A stretch of 30,619 bases of DNA. Origin: JAAZBW01 sp035647855 (lineage in GTDB: Bacteria > Actinomycetota > Actinomycetes > Actinomycetales > Actinomycetaceae). The notes below the pieces were generated by a model. That model was not told the origin of the DNA. It worked only from the letters and a program-made list of their open reading frames with translations, and ran no database searches. Location: assembly GCA_035647855.1 (NCBI GenBank), contig DASRMP010000091.1:1-30619 (forward strand), in the 5' to 3' direction. Positions 7,263 to 13,763 of the stretch are shown here, piece by piece (position 1 is the stretch's first letter; each line of letters begins with the position of its first letter). The translations under genes and the position numbers were made by a program.

Positions 7263-8012
7263 CTACTCGCCCTGCCGGGACACCTGCCGTGGCGCCGCTA
7301 TCTGCGCCGCGAGGTGCCCCGCACCGTAGCCATTGTCGATGTTCACCACGCCCACGCCCGGCGCGCACGCGTTCAGCATCGTCAGCAGGGGCGCGAGCCC
7401 TCCGAAGGCGGCGCCGTAGCCGACCGAGGTCGGGCACGCGACCACAGGCGCAGACACCTGACCCGCGACCACACTCGGGAGCGCTCCGTCCATGCCCGCG
7501 ACGACGACGACAGCCGCCGCCGAACGCAACAGGTCCATGTGCTTCAGGATCCGGTGCAGCCCCGCGACGCCGACGTCGGCGAGCAGGGTCACACGCCGCC
7601 CCAGATACTCCGCAGTGAGGGCTGCCTCGCGTGCGATCGGGAGGTCGGACGTCCCGGCGCAGGCGACAACCACGTGCCCGCCGCTCGGATCCGGCCGCTC
7701 GGGTGGCCAAGCCAGCAGACGGGCCTCGGAATCGTAGAAGGCGTCCGGCAGAACCGAGTGGATGACGGCGGCCCGCTCCGGATCGGCACGCGTGAACAGC
7801 GTGGTCACCGGCTCCTGCCGTTCGGACAACGCGATCGCGATCGCCCGGAGTTGCCCCGCAGACTTCGATTCCGTATAGACCGCCTCGGGGTAGCCGCGGC
7901 GGAGCACCCGGTCGTGGTCGAGATCGGCGATCCCGGCCAGTGGGTCGAGAGCGGCAGCGGGGTCCCCGCCCTGCGCGCGGTCAATGCCAACGGCCGAGAG
8001 CTCACGAGTCAT
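7263..8012 (-). CDS. larB: LarB, nicotinate-dinucleotide carboxylase/hydrolase for the nickel-pincer cofactor
   Basis: LarB carboxylates the pyridine ring of nicotinic acid adenine dinucleotide at C5 and cleaves off AMP, giving the dicarboxylate mononucleotide used by LarE. The 249-aa product has the normal length. Its C-terminal half resembles AIR carboxylase (PurE): ACAGTSDLPIAREA, the ADVGVAGLHR stretch, AGMDGALPSVVAG and CPTSVGYGAAFGG are all visible. The ATG overlaps the end of larE by 11 bp, so translation is probably coupled. larC follows after 13 bp. No signal peptide or membrane segment is present, so a cytoplasmic location is expected. Confidence 0.93.
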   Translation of the reverse strand: MTRELSAVGIDRAQGGDPAAALDPLAGIADLDHDRVLRRGYPEAVYTESKSAGQLRAIAIALSERQEPVTTLFTRADPERAAVIHSVLPDAFYDSEARLLAWPPERPDPSGGHVVVACAGTSDLPIAREAALTAEYLGRRVTLLADVGVAGLHRILKHMDLLRSAAAVVVVAGMDGALPSVVAGQVSAPVVACPTSVGYGAAFGGLAPLLTMLNACAPGVGVVNIDNGYGAGHLAAQIAAPRQVSRQGE

Positions 8013-8889
8013 TGCGCCGTCCGATCACGTGCAGCGTGAAAGCGCCCGACTGCAGCCCTGCGAGATCCATGGTGACGTGCCGGTACCCGGCCGCTCGCAC
8101 GCCGTCGACGACGCGGGCACGCACCCGGGGCGTTGCGAGGCGAACGAGATCCGCGGCGGGCACCTCGATCCGGGCGATCTCACCGTGGTGGCGTACTCGC
8201 GCCTCCGGGAAGCCGGCCTCGATCACCGCGTCCTCGGCGTCGTCGATCTGGCGGAGGAGTTCGGGGGTCACCTCCACGCCGTGGGGGACGCGGCTGGCCA
8301 GGCAGGGCGAGGCGGGCTTGTCCGCGACCGAGAGGCCGAACTCCCGGGCCAGCTTGCGCACGCCCTTCTTGTCGATCCCGGCGGCGGCGAGGGGCCGCAG
8401 CACACCGAAGTCGCGGGCGGCGGCAGCGCCGGGACGATCGATGCGGTCGACGTCGGAGGAGTTCTCGCCGTAGGCGATCGCCGCGAGACCGAGCTCGGTG
8501 GCCGTCTGCCCTGTGAAGCGGGTGAACATCTCCGTGCGGCAGTGGAAGCAGCGGTCCGCCCTGTTGGCGCGGTAGTCCGGGATGTCGGTCTCGAACGTGG
8601 CAACCTCGGCCAGTTCGACGCCGATCTCTGCCGCGGTCTCGCGTGCCGCGCGCAGTTCACGCCTCGCAAGCGACGGCGAGACCGCGATGAGCGCCACCAC
8701 AGCCTCCGGCCCGAAGGCCTCGACGGCGAGCACAAGCACGACCGCAGAGTCCACCCCTCCGGAGAACGAGACGCCGAGACGGCGGCCGGGGCCGTACGGA
8801 ACGGCGTCGGGAGGACTCATCGCCGCGATGGCCGATTGAGCGATGTCACTCAGCGGGACCTGCGGAATTGGTGATACGACGTTGGACAC
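8002..8889 (-). CDS. larE: LarE, ATP-dependent sulfur transferase for the nickel-pincer cofactor
   Basis: LarE adenylates the two carboxylates of the LarB product and converts them to thiocarboxylates. The PP-loop SGGVDS is at residues 43-48. Three cysteines are visible: Cys114 and Cys117 in DRCFHC, and Cys196 in PASPCLASR. The last matches the sacrificial cysteine of the single-Cys enzymes. The three-Cys set recalls the iron-sulfur type LarE, which uses a bound cluster to pass on sulfur catalytically. The GTG start is chosen because CACAAT lies exactly 6 nt upstream, as in other leaderless genes here; an internal ATG at residue 24 is possible. It is the first gene of larE-larB-larC and diverges from the 31-aa ORF 45 bp away. 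Confidence 0.92.
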   Translation of the reverse strand: MSNVVSPIPQVPLSDIAQSAIAAMSPPDAVPYGPGRRLGVSFSGGVDSAVVLVLAVEAFGPEAVVALIAVSPSLARRELRAARETAAEIGVELAEVATFETDIPDYRANRADRCFHCRTEMFTRFTGQTATELGLAAIAYGENSSDVDRIDRPGAAAARDFGVLRPLAAAGIDKKGVRKLAREFGLSVADKPASPCLASRVPHGVEVTPELLRQIDDAEDAVIEAGFPEARVRHHGEIARIEVPAADLVRLATPRVRARVVDGVRAAGYRHVTMDLAGLQSGAFTLHVIGRRNDS

Positions 8890-8895
8890 CCCCTA

Positions 8896-8901
8896 ATTGT
8901 G
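8896..8901 (-). promoter_or_regulatory. Possible leaderless -10 box of larE
   Basis: CACAAT on the minus strand stands 6 nt before the GTG of larE. It lacks the leading T of TANNNT, so it is weaker than the other leaderless boxes. Confidence 0.4.
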
Positions 8902-8922
8902 CGGTCTTTTTCGGCCGATGGG

Positions 8923-8928
8923 TAGCAT
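8923..8928 (+). promoter_or_regulatory. Leaderless -10 box TAGCAT for the 31-aa ORF
   Basis: TAGCAT is followed by exactly 6 nt and then GTG, so transcription would begin at or within a base of the start codon. Confidence 0.55.
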
Positions 8929-8934
8929 GGTGCC

Positions 8935-9030
8935 GTGTTCCGAGACCGCACGAAGAAGGAGCTCGCCATCATGGTGTGCCTGATCGTGCTGGGTGGACTG
9001 ACGGTCTGGATCGTGGATCTCCTGTTCTGA
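8935..9030 (+). CDS. 31-aa leaderless membrane microprotein
   Basis: A GTG codon positioned 6 nt after a TAGCAT box opens a 31-codon frame. The product begins with a basic stretch, FRDRTKKEL, and continues with one hydrophobic helix of about 20 residues ending VDLLF. No Shine-Dalgarno is present, in keeping with leaderless initiation. The charge pattern predicts a single-pass inner-membrane peptide with its N-terminus inside. It diverges from larE and precedes the lipoprotein gene by 124 bp. I do not recognise a family. It could be a free microprotein or a regulatory upstream ORF. Confidence 0.55.
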   Translation: MFRDRTKKELAIMVCLIVLGGLTVWIVDLLF

Positions 9031-9119
9031 CGCTGTTTTCGCGCTGTTGTTACGCGTGTTCTCACGCGCCGTTCGATCGCCGAAAGGGCATCGATTCGGC
9101 CGCAGTTCGGTGCAGCCAC

Positions 9120-9148
9120 TTGCCAGCGGAGGCGCTTCTCGGCACCTT
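9120..9148 (+). promoter_or_regulatory. Probable promoter of the DUF4349-type lipoprotein gene
   Basis: TTGCCA (9120-9125) and CACCTT (9143-9148) are separated by 17 bp. The -10-like box is 6 nt from the ATG, which again suggests a leaderless transcript. Confidence 0.4.
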
Positions 9149-9154
9149 TGAGTC

Positions 9155-10165
9155 ATGACGTCCAACGGCACCGTGGCCGGTCTCGGCCCTTCCCTGGCAC
9201 CCGCGCGCAGACGCGCGGCCGCAACCAACCCGTTCGTCAGGGTCATCTCGATCCTGGTGCTCGCTTTCCTCACGCTCACCGGGTGTACCACCGTTCACAG
9301 CGGGGTGGACGAGGGCGCCGTCGTCACCGAGGAGTACGCGCCCGCCGCGGAAGGACGCGTTGAGTTCCCGTACTTCGGCGACGGCGCCGAGCAGTCCGCC
9401 GCGGACGCCGCAGCGGGCGGCACGACTGCGCCCACGGCGCTCTCGCCGGATGCCGTGATGATCACCAGAGGCCAGGCGAGCGTCCGGTCGGACGATCCCA
9501 ATGCGTCGTCGGACGCCTTCGTGGACGTTGTGACGGAACTCGGCGGGCGCGTGACCGAATCCTCGAGCGAGACGAGTGGTGATCGCCCCAGGGTGAGCGT
9601 CACCGCGCGCGTGCCGGCGGACAGGTACCAGGACCTCGTGGATCGCCTCGAGGAGTTCGGCGAGGTGGTCTCGCACAGTTCCACCTCGGAGGACGTGGGG
9701 CAGCAGGTCGCGGACCTGGAGGCCCGCCGCGTGGCGTTGGAGGCGTCGATCGGGCGGCTGACCGAGCTCATGACGGCGGCGGAGACCACGGCCGATCTCA
9801 TCGAGGCCGAGACGCAGCTGACGTGGCGTCAGGCCGAACTGGACTCGCTCAACGCCCAGCTCACGTGGCTCGCGGACCAGGTCTCGATGTCGACACTCAC
9901 CGTGACGTTCGCCACGCACCCGGTCGAGATCAGACCGCCGGCGGACAACCCGTTCGAGCGGGCGTGGGAGATCCTGCTCGACTCGCTGAAGGGCATCCTC
10001 TACGTGTTCGTGGCCGTGTTGCCGTGGATCGTCCTGATCGGCGCGGCGGTCTGGCTGGGCATCGCACTCGTGCGGCGGCGCCGGGCACGGATGGCGCAGG
10101 AGGTTTCGGATGAGTTGCCGGCCGGCAAGGGCCGCGAGGAGCACGGAGGTCCCCCCATCAGCTAG
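9155..10165 (+). CDS. DUF4349-type membrane-anchored lipoprotein
   Basis: The 336-residue product starts with a long basic N-region and a hydrophobic segment, then a lipobox LTGC with lipidated Cys44. Residues ~98-300 show the DUF4349 pattern: a strand-rich part (VRSDDPNASSDAFVDVVTELGGRV), then a coiled coil (about 185-245, e.g. VADLEARRVALEASIGRL), then SMSTLTVTF. A C-terminal transmembrane helix (about 280-310, YVFVAVLPWIVLIGAAVWLG) is followed by a basic cytoplasmic tail. The protein would therefore be anchored at both ends, with the coiled coil outside the membrane. The function of the family is not established. The TAG stop forms part of the -10 box for the next ORF. Confidence 0.85.
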   Translation: MTSNGTVAGLGPSLAPARRRAAATNPFVRVISILVLAFLTLTGCTTVHSGVDEGAVVTEEYAPAAEGRVEFPYFGDGAEQSAADAAAGGTTAPTALSPDAVMITRGQASVRSDDPNASSDAFVDVVTELGGRVTESSSETSGDRPRVSVTARVPADRYQDLVDRLEEFGEVVSHSSTSEDVGQQVADLEARRVALEASIGRLTELMTAAETTADLIEAETQLTWRQAELDSLNAQLTWLADQVSMSTLTVTFATHPVEIRPPADNPFERAWEILLDSLKGILYVFVAVLPWIVLIGAAVWLGIALVRRRRARMAQEVSDELPAGKGREEHGGPPIS

Positions 10166-10168
10166 CCT
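10163..10168 (+). promoter_or_regulatory. Leaderless -10 box TAGCCT overlapping a stop codon
   Basis: TAGCCT begins with the TAG stop of the lipoprotein gene and is followed by 7 nt and an ATG (10176), the spacing seen for other leaderless genes in the window. Confidence 0.5.
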
Positions 10169-10175
10169 CGTCTCG

Positions 10176-10310
10176 ATGTACCGACGAGACGACGACCCCG
10201 GATTCCCCCAGGCGGCCGCCCTGGACTGGCGTTCTTGGGCATCTGTTGACACCAGAATTGCCGGTGCCGAAGCCGTCGGAGCCAGATCCCCCAACAGTCT
10301 CGCCAGGTAA
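10176..10310 (+). CDS. 44-aa leaderless ORF ahead of the MFS carrier gene
   Basis: The ATG is 7 nt after a TAGCCT box. The frame runs 44 codons and stops 3 bp before the ATG of the MFS gene. The product begins MYRRDDDPGFPQAA, is hydrophilic and shows no membrane segment or known motif. The MFS gene has only a weak AGG just upstream of its own start, so ribosomes finishing this ORF could re-initiate there. That makes a translation-coupling leader more likely than a stable protein, but both remain possible. Lack of a recognised family keeps confidence moderate. Confidence 0.45.
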   Translation: MYRRDDDPGFPQAAALDWRSWASVDTRIAGAEAVGARSPNSLAR

Positions 10311-10313
10311 ACG

Positions 10314-11726
10314 ATGTCATTTCTCAGCAAGGAAGCCTCCGTGGCCCGGCCCGGCTACAGTCGTTGGCTCATTCCTCCGGCCGCACTGTGCGTGCACCTG
10401 TGCATCGGTCAGGTGTACGCCCTGTCTGTTTTCAAGGTGCCGCTGGAGCATCACTTCAACGCGTCGCACACGGCGATCGGATGGATCTTCTCGCTGGCAA
10501 TCGCGATGCTGGGAACGTCGTCGGCGATCTTCGGAACATGGGTCGAGCGAAACGGACCGCGCAAGGCCATGGTCGTCTCCGCTGCGTGCTGGTCATCCGG
10601 CTTCCTCATCGGCTCACTCGGCATTGCCACGCATCAGCTCTGGCTGCTCTACCTGGGCTATGGCTTCATCGGTGGCATCGGTCTCGGAATCGGATACATC
10701 TCACCCGTCTCCACGTTGATGAAGTGGTTCCCTGAGCGGCCCGGACTCGCCACCGGAATGGCGATCATGGGTTTTGGCGGCGGAGCGCTGTTCGCGGCGC
10801 CTTTCTCCACCTTCCTCATGGAGCGTTACGATCCGAGCTTCAACTCCGCCGTCGACGGCTCGTACGCTGCCGGATCCGCCGTGTGGAAGACCTACCTCAC
10901 CCTCGGCATCATCTACGCCATCGTGATGCTGATCGGTGCGGCGCTGGTCCGGATCCCCCGCGGCTTCGAGGACGACGACCACGCCGGGCACATACCCGGT
11001 CATGGAGGAGCGCTCGTCCGGACCTCGAAGGCGGTGAGAACCCCCCAGTTCTACTTCTTGTGGATCATTCTCTTCTGCAACGTCACTGCCGGCATCGGCA
11101 TCCTCGAGAACGCCGGGCCCATGATCCAGGACTTCTTCCGAGAAGGTGGTGAAACGCCGGTGACCGCAGGAATGGCCGCCGGCTTCGTGGGACTGCTGAG
11201 CCTCGCGAACATGTCCGGGCGTTTTGTGTGGTCGAGCCTCTCGGACAAGATAGGAAGGAAGCCCGCCTACGTCACGTACCTCGGCGGTGGGCTCCTGCTG
11301 TATCTCACCTTGGCGCAACTCGGATCGCGCGGCATCGCCCTTTTCGTCACTACCGCGTTCCTGATCCTGACGTTCTACGGTGGCGGTTTCGCAACCATTC
11401 CTGCGTACCTGAAGGACCTGTTCGGGACTCTCGAGGTCGGCGCCATCCACGGACGGCTCTTGACCGCGTGGTCCGCCGCAGGCATTGCCGGCCCGCTCAT
11501 CATCAACAGCACGCTCGACAAAGCCGGCGTGCCGGGGACACTCCAGGCCAGTGATTACACGTCCGCGTTCATGGTGATGGTCGGAATTCTGGGGGTTGGC
11601 TTCATCGCCAATCTGCTCGTGAGGACGGTCCCGGCACGGTATCACGAACCCAACTATCGCGAGCGCCACCTGCAGCGCATGGCAGCCGCCTCCGAATTGG
11701 CGGACAAGACGAGCGGAGGACAGTGA
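10314..11726 (+). CDS. OFA-family major facilitator (oxalate/formate antiporter-like)
   Basis: The 470-residue product has about twelve hydrophobic segments. The first, AALCVHLCIGQVYALSVF, is typical of the OFA family (OxlT-like carriers of small organic anions). The MFS loop 2-3 signature is degenerate (WVERNGPRKAMV), while loop 8-9 reads SSLSDKIGRKPAYV. Known members exchange oxalate for formate or move monocarboxylates; the substrate here is unknown, as no oxalate-degrading gene is in view. The start follows the 44-aa ORF by 3 bp. The stop is 1 bp before the GTG of the small-subunit gene, so these two are surely co-translated. Confidence 0.88.
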   Translation: MSFLSKEASVARPGYSRWLIPPAALCVHLCIGQVYALSVFKVPLEHHFNASHTAIGWIFSLAIAMLGTSSAIFGTWVERNGPRKAMVVSAACWSSGFLIGSLGIATHQLWLLYLGYGFIGGIGLGIGYISPVSTLMKWFPERPGLATGMAIMGFGGGALFAAPFSTFLMERYDPSFNSAVDGSYAAGSAVWKTYLTLGIIYAIVMLIGAALVRIPRGFEDDDHAGHIPGHGGALVRTSKAVRTPQFYFLWIILFCNVTAGIGILENAGPMIQDFFREGGETPVTAGMAAGFVGLLSLANMSGRFVWSSLSDKIGRKPAYVTYLGGGLLLYLTLAQLGSRGIALFVTTAFLILTFYGGGFATIPAYLKDLFGTLEVGAIHGRLLTAWSAAGIAGPLIINSTLDKAGVPGTLQASDYTSAFMVMVGILGVGFIANLLVRTVPARYHEPNYRERHLQRMAAASELADKTSGGQ

Positions 11727-11727
11727 C

Positions 11728-11889
11728 GTGCTGCAGACAGAACCCAGGACCCCCTCGAACGATCCCGATGAAGAGATCCGCCCGACTCCGTGGTGGGCCA
11801 TTGCCGGGGCATGGCTCCTGGTGAGCGCACCCCTCGCCTACGGACTCTGGGAGACGATCCTCAAGGCCATCAATCTGTTCGGGGGCTGA
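11728..11889 (+). CDS. MFS transporter small subunit (53 aa)
   Basis: The GTG start is 1 bp after the MFS stop, with AGCGGAGGA (11712-11720) as Shine-Dalgarno inside the MFS gene. The product has a polar N-terminus rich in Pro, Asp and Glu, a PTPWW motif, and one transmembrane helix (WWAIAGAWLLVSAPLAYGLW). Short proteins of this design are regularly found directly downstream of OFA-type MFS genes in Actinomycetota and Proteobacteria and are annotated as MFS small subunits. The helix probably packs against the carrier. The identity is drawn from family knowledge plus the tight linkage. An inverted repeat 38 bp later may end the transcript. Confidence 0.8.
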   Translation: MLQTEPRTPSNDPDEEIRPTPWWAIAGAWLLVSAPLAYGLWETILKAINLFGG

Positions 11890-11926
11890 CGCCAGAGAAT
11901 GCCGGGCGCGCCTGACGCGGTTCGAT

Positions 11927-11956
11927 GCCGGGCGTCGGCAAAGACGGGCGCCCGGC
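11927..11956 (+). terminator. GC-rich hairpin after the MFS operon
   Basis: GCCGGGCG pairs with CGCCCGGC across a 14-nt loop. A second GCCGGGCG copy at 11901 could form an alternative stem. No U-tract follows. The hairpin ends 11 bp before the -10 box of the PLP-enzyme gene. Confidence 0.4.
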
Positions 11957-11967
11957 CGAGCGCCGCG

Positions 11968-11973
11968 TAGGCT
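11968..11973 (+). promoter_or_regulatory. Leaderless -10 box TAGGCT of the PLP-enzyme gene
   Basis: TAGGCT is followed by 7 nt and the ATG at 11981. No Shine-Dalgarno is present. Confidence 0.55.
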
Positions 11974-11980
11974 TCCTGCC

Positions 11981-13171
11981 ATGACCACGCACGAGGATCT
12001 CGCTCCCGCCACCACCCTCGTCCACGGTGGCCGCCCGCCCCGCTCCGACGGCATGCCGGCCACCACACCCGTGCACCTCCAGTCGATCCAGCAATCCTCC
12101 GGCGTCCCCGGCCCGCACGACTCGTTCTACGGCCGCTACGGCAACCCCTCGTGGGAGGGCCTCGAATCGGTGCTCGCCACGCTCGAAGGCTCGCCCGTCA
12201 GTGCGGTGTCCTTCTCCTCCGGAATGGCTGCCATCGCCGCCTCCTTCGCCACCTTCCTTCCCGACGGCGGCAAAATCGTCCTCCCGCGTCACGCCTACCT
12301 CGCCACGATCGCCATGGCGACGGACCTTGCCGAGCACCGGGGCATCGAGGTCGTGCAGGTCGACATCGCGGACACCGATGCCGTCATCGCCGCCCTCGAC
12401 GGCGCCGCCATGCTCTGGATCGAGTCGCCCACCAACCCCATGCTCGAGGTCGCGGACATTCCCGCCCTCGCCGCCGCGGCCCACGAGGCCGGCGCATTCG
12501 TCGTCGCGGACAACACTTTCGCCACGCCACTTGTGATGCGCCCACTCGAGCACGGGGTTGACGTCGTCGTGCACTCCGTGACCAAGTACCTCTCGGGACA
12601 CTCGGACCTGGTGATGGGCGCGGTGGTGCCGTCGACCGCGGAGCAGCGCGAGGCACTGGTCGCACACCGCACGCTCTACGGCGCGATTCCCGGACCGGCG
12701 GAGTCGTTCCTGGCGCTGCGGGGGATGCGCACGCTGGCGCTGCGCGTCGAGCGCGCGCAGGCGAACGCTGCGGAACTCGCGGCGCGGCTCGTTGGGCATC
12801 CGGCGTTGCGGGAGGTCAGGCACCCGTCGCTCGCGGCCGATCCCGGCCACGCCCGCGCGGCGCGCCAGATGGACGGCTTCGGCGCCGTCATCGGCATCAG
12901 AGTGCGTGGGGGAGCGAGGGCGGCCGACGCCGTCGTGGGCGCGACCCGGCTCTGGCTGCCCGCCACGTCGCTCGGCGGGGTCGAGTCGAGCCTGGAGAGG
13001 CGCCGGCGGCTCCCCGCGGAGATGGTTACGGTGCCTGAGGACTACATCCGGCTCTCGGTTGGCATCGAGGACGTGGACGACCTCTGGCACGACCTCGACG
13101 CCGCTCTGCGCCTCGGCCCGCGCCTCGGCCCGCGCGTCGGCCCGCGCGTCGGCCCGCGCGCTGCCCTCTGA
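11981..13171 (+). CDS. Cys/Met-metabolism PLP-dependent enzyme (cystathionine lyase/synthase-like)
   Basis: The 396-residue product belongs to the trans-sulfuration family (MetB/MetC/MetZ). It shows SFSSGMAAIAAS (residues 77-88, phosphate-binding), Tyr53 in RYGNPS, Asp177 in VADNTFATP and the Schiff-base lysine Lys202 in SVTKYLSGHSD. Members cleave or form cystathionine; sequence alone does not separate the gamma-synthase from the beta- or gamma-lyase. The start is set by a leaderless -10 box. The extreme C-terminus (residues ~377-392) is a run of LGPR/VGPR repeats from a 12-bp tandem duplication, which looks like a recent non-functional extension. The gene precedes 1.5 kb of non-coding repeats. 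Confidence 0.9.
   Translation: MTTHEDLAPATTLVHGGRPPRSDGMPATTPVHLQSIQQSSGVPGPHDSFYGRYGNPSWEGLESVLATLEGSPVSAVSFSSGMAAIAASFATFLPDGGKIVLPRHAYLATIAMATDLAEHRGIEVVQVDIADTDAVIAALDGAAMLWIESPTNPMLEVADIPALAAAAHEAGAFVVADNTFATPLVMRPLEHGVDVVVHSVTKYLSGHSDLVMGAVVPSTAEQREALVAHRTLYGAIPGPAESFLALRGMRTLALRVERAQANAAELAARLVGHPALREVRHPSLAADPGHARAARQMDGFGAVIGIRVRGGARAADAVVGATRLWLPATSLGGVESSLERRRRLPAEMVTVPEDYIRLSVGIEDVDDLWHDLDAALRLGPRLGPRVGPRVGPRAAL
13109..13156 (+). repeat. 12-bp tandem repeat in the PLP-enzyme 3' end (4 copies)
   Basis: Four copies of CGCSTCGGCCCG add the in-frame peptide (R-L/V-G-P)x4 just before the stop codon. Confidence 0.9.
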
Positions 13172-13191
13172 TTCCAGACTGGCCCCTTCAC

Positions 13192-13304
13192 CGCCGCGTC
13201 CCGGACTTCCCGGAGGCCTCGCCCCCGCGCGCTGTCCCGTCGCCTGCTCGCTCGCCGCGTCGCGGACTTCCCGGAGGCCTCGCCCCCGCGCGCTGTCCCG
13301 TCGC
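13192..13304. repeat. 61-bp direct repeat, two copies
   Basis: A 61-bp unit starting CGCCGCGTC occurs at 13192-13252 and again, less its last 9 bp, at 13253-13304, with one clear mismatch. It holds a long GC-rich core (GGCCTCGCCCCCGCGCGC). Nothing suggests coding. Confidence 0.85.
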
Positions 13305-13395
13305 GTCCCCGCGCAATCCGAGGGCAAACCCACATCTTGAGCTTCCGGAGCGTGCTCGGGAACCCCCTTTTCCTTCGGGGCCCGGAACCGGCCCG

Positions 13396-13691
13396 CTGGG
13401 GAACTTGGCACCTCGTCTTGCCGCTTGCGTGGTGTCGCTGGGGAACTTGGGACTGCCTTCGGGGTCTGGTACCTGGCGGCTGGGGAACTTCGCACTTCGT
13501 CTTGCCGCTTGGGTGGTGTCGCTGGGGAACTTGGGACTGCCTTCGGGGTCTGGTACCTGGCGGCTGGGGAACTTGGCACCTCGTCTTGCCGCTCACGCGG
13601 CGTCGCTGGGGAACTTGGCAACGCGTCTGCTACCCCGAGGTCGCTTCTTGGGGAACTTCAGACCTCGACTATGGGGTGGGATGTTCCCCAG
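13396..13691. repeat. 42-bp minisatellite with alternating A and B units
   Basis: CTGGGGAACTT recurs every 42 bp at 13396, 13438, 13480, 13522, 13564 and 13606, with a final shifted copy at about 13647. Units 1, 3 and 5 share one filler (type A, CTCGTCTTGCCGCT-like). Units 2 and 4 share another (type B, GGGACTGCCTTCGGGG). Units 6 and 7 are degraded. An inverted TTCCCCAG follows at 13684 and another at 13725. All three + frames are open, an artefact of the 3-divisible period and high GC content, so I do not call a gene. Confidence 0.9.
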
Positions 13692-13763
13692 CTCCCGCCA
13701 GATCGTCCTGAATGGGGTTCGAGTTTCCCCAGCGGCGGTGTCCGGCCGGGTTCGCGGCGTGGG

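Noticed and set aside
9031..9154. RNA gene or riboswitch between the microprotein and the lipoprotein gene
   Set aside because: Apart from the promoter-like boxes near 9120-9148 I see no stable fold or known motif.
11890..11980. SAM or T-box riboswitch ahead of the Cys/Met PLP-enzyme gene
   Set aside because: The gap is only 91 bp, holds a simple GC hairpin, and the -10 box is 7 nt from the ATG, so there is no 5' leader to contain a riboswitch.
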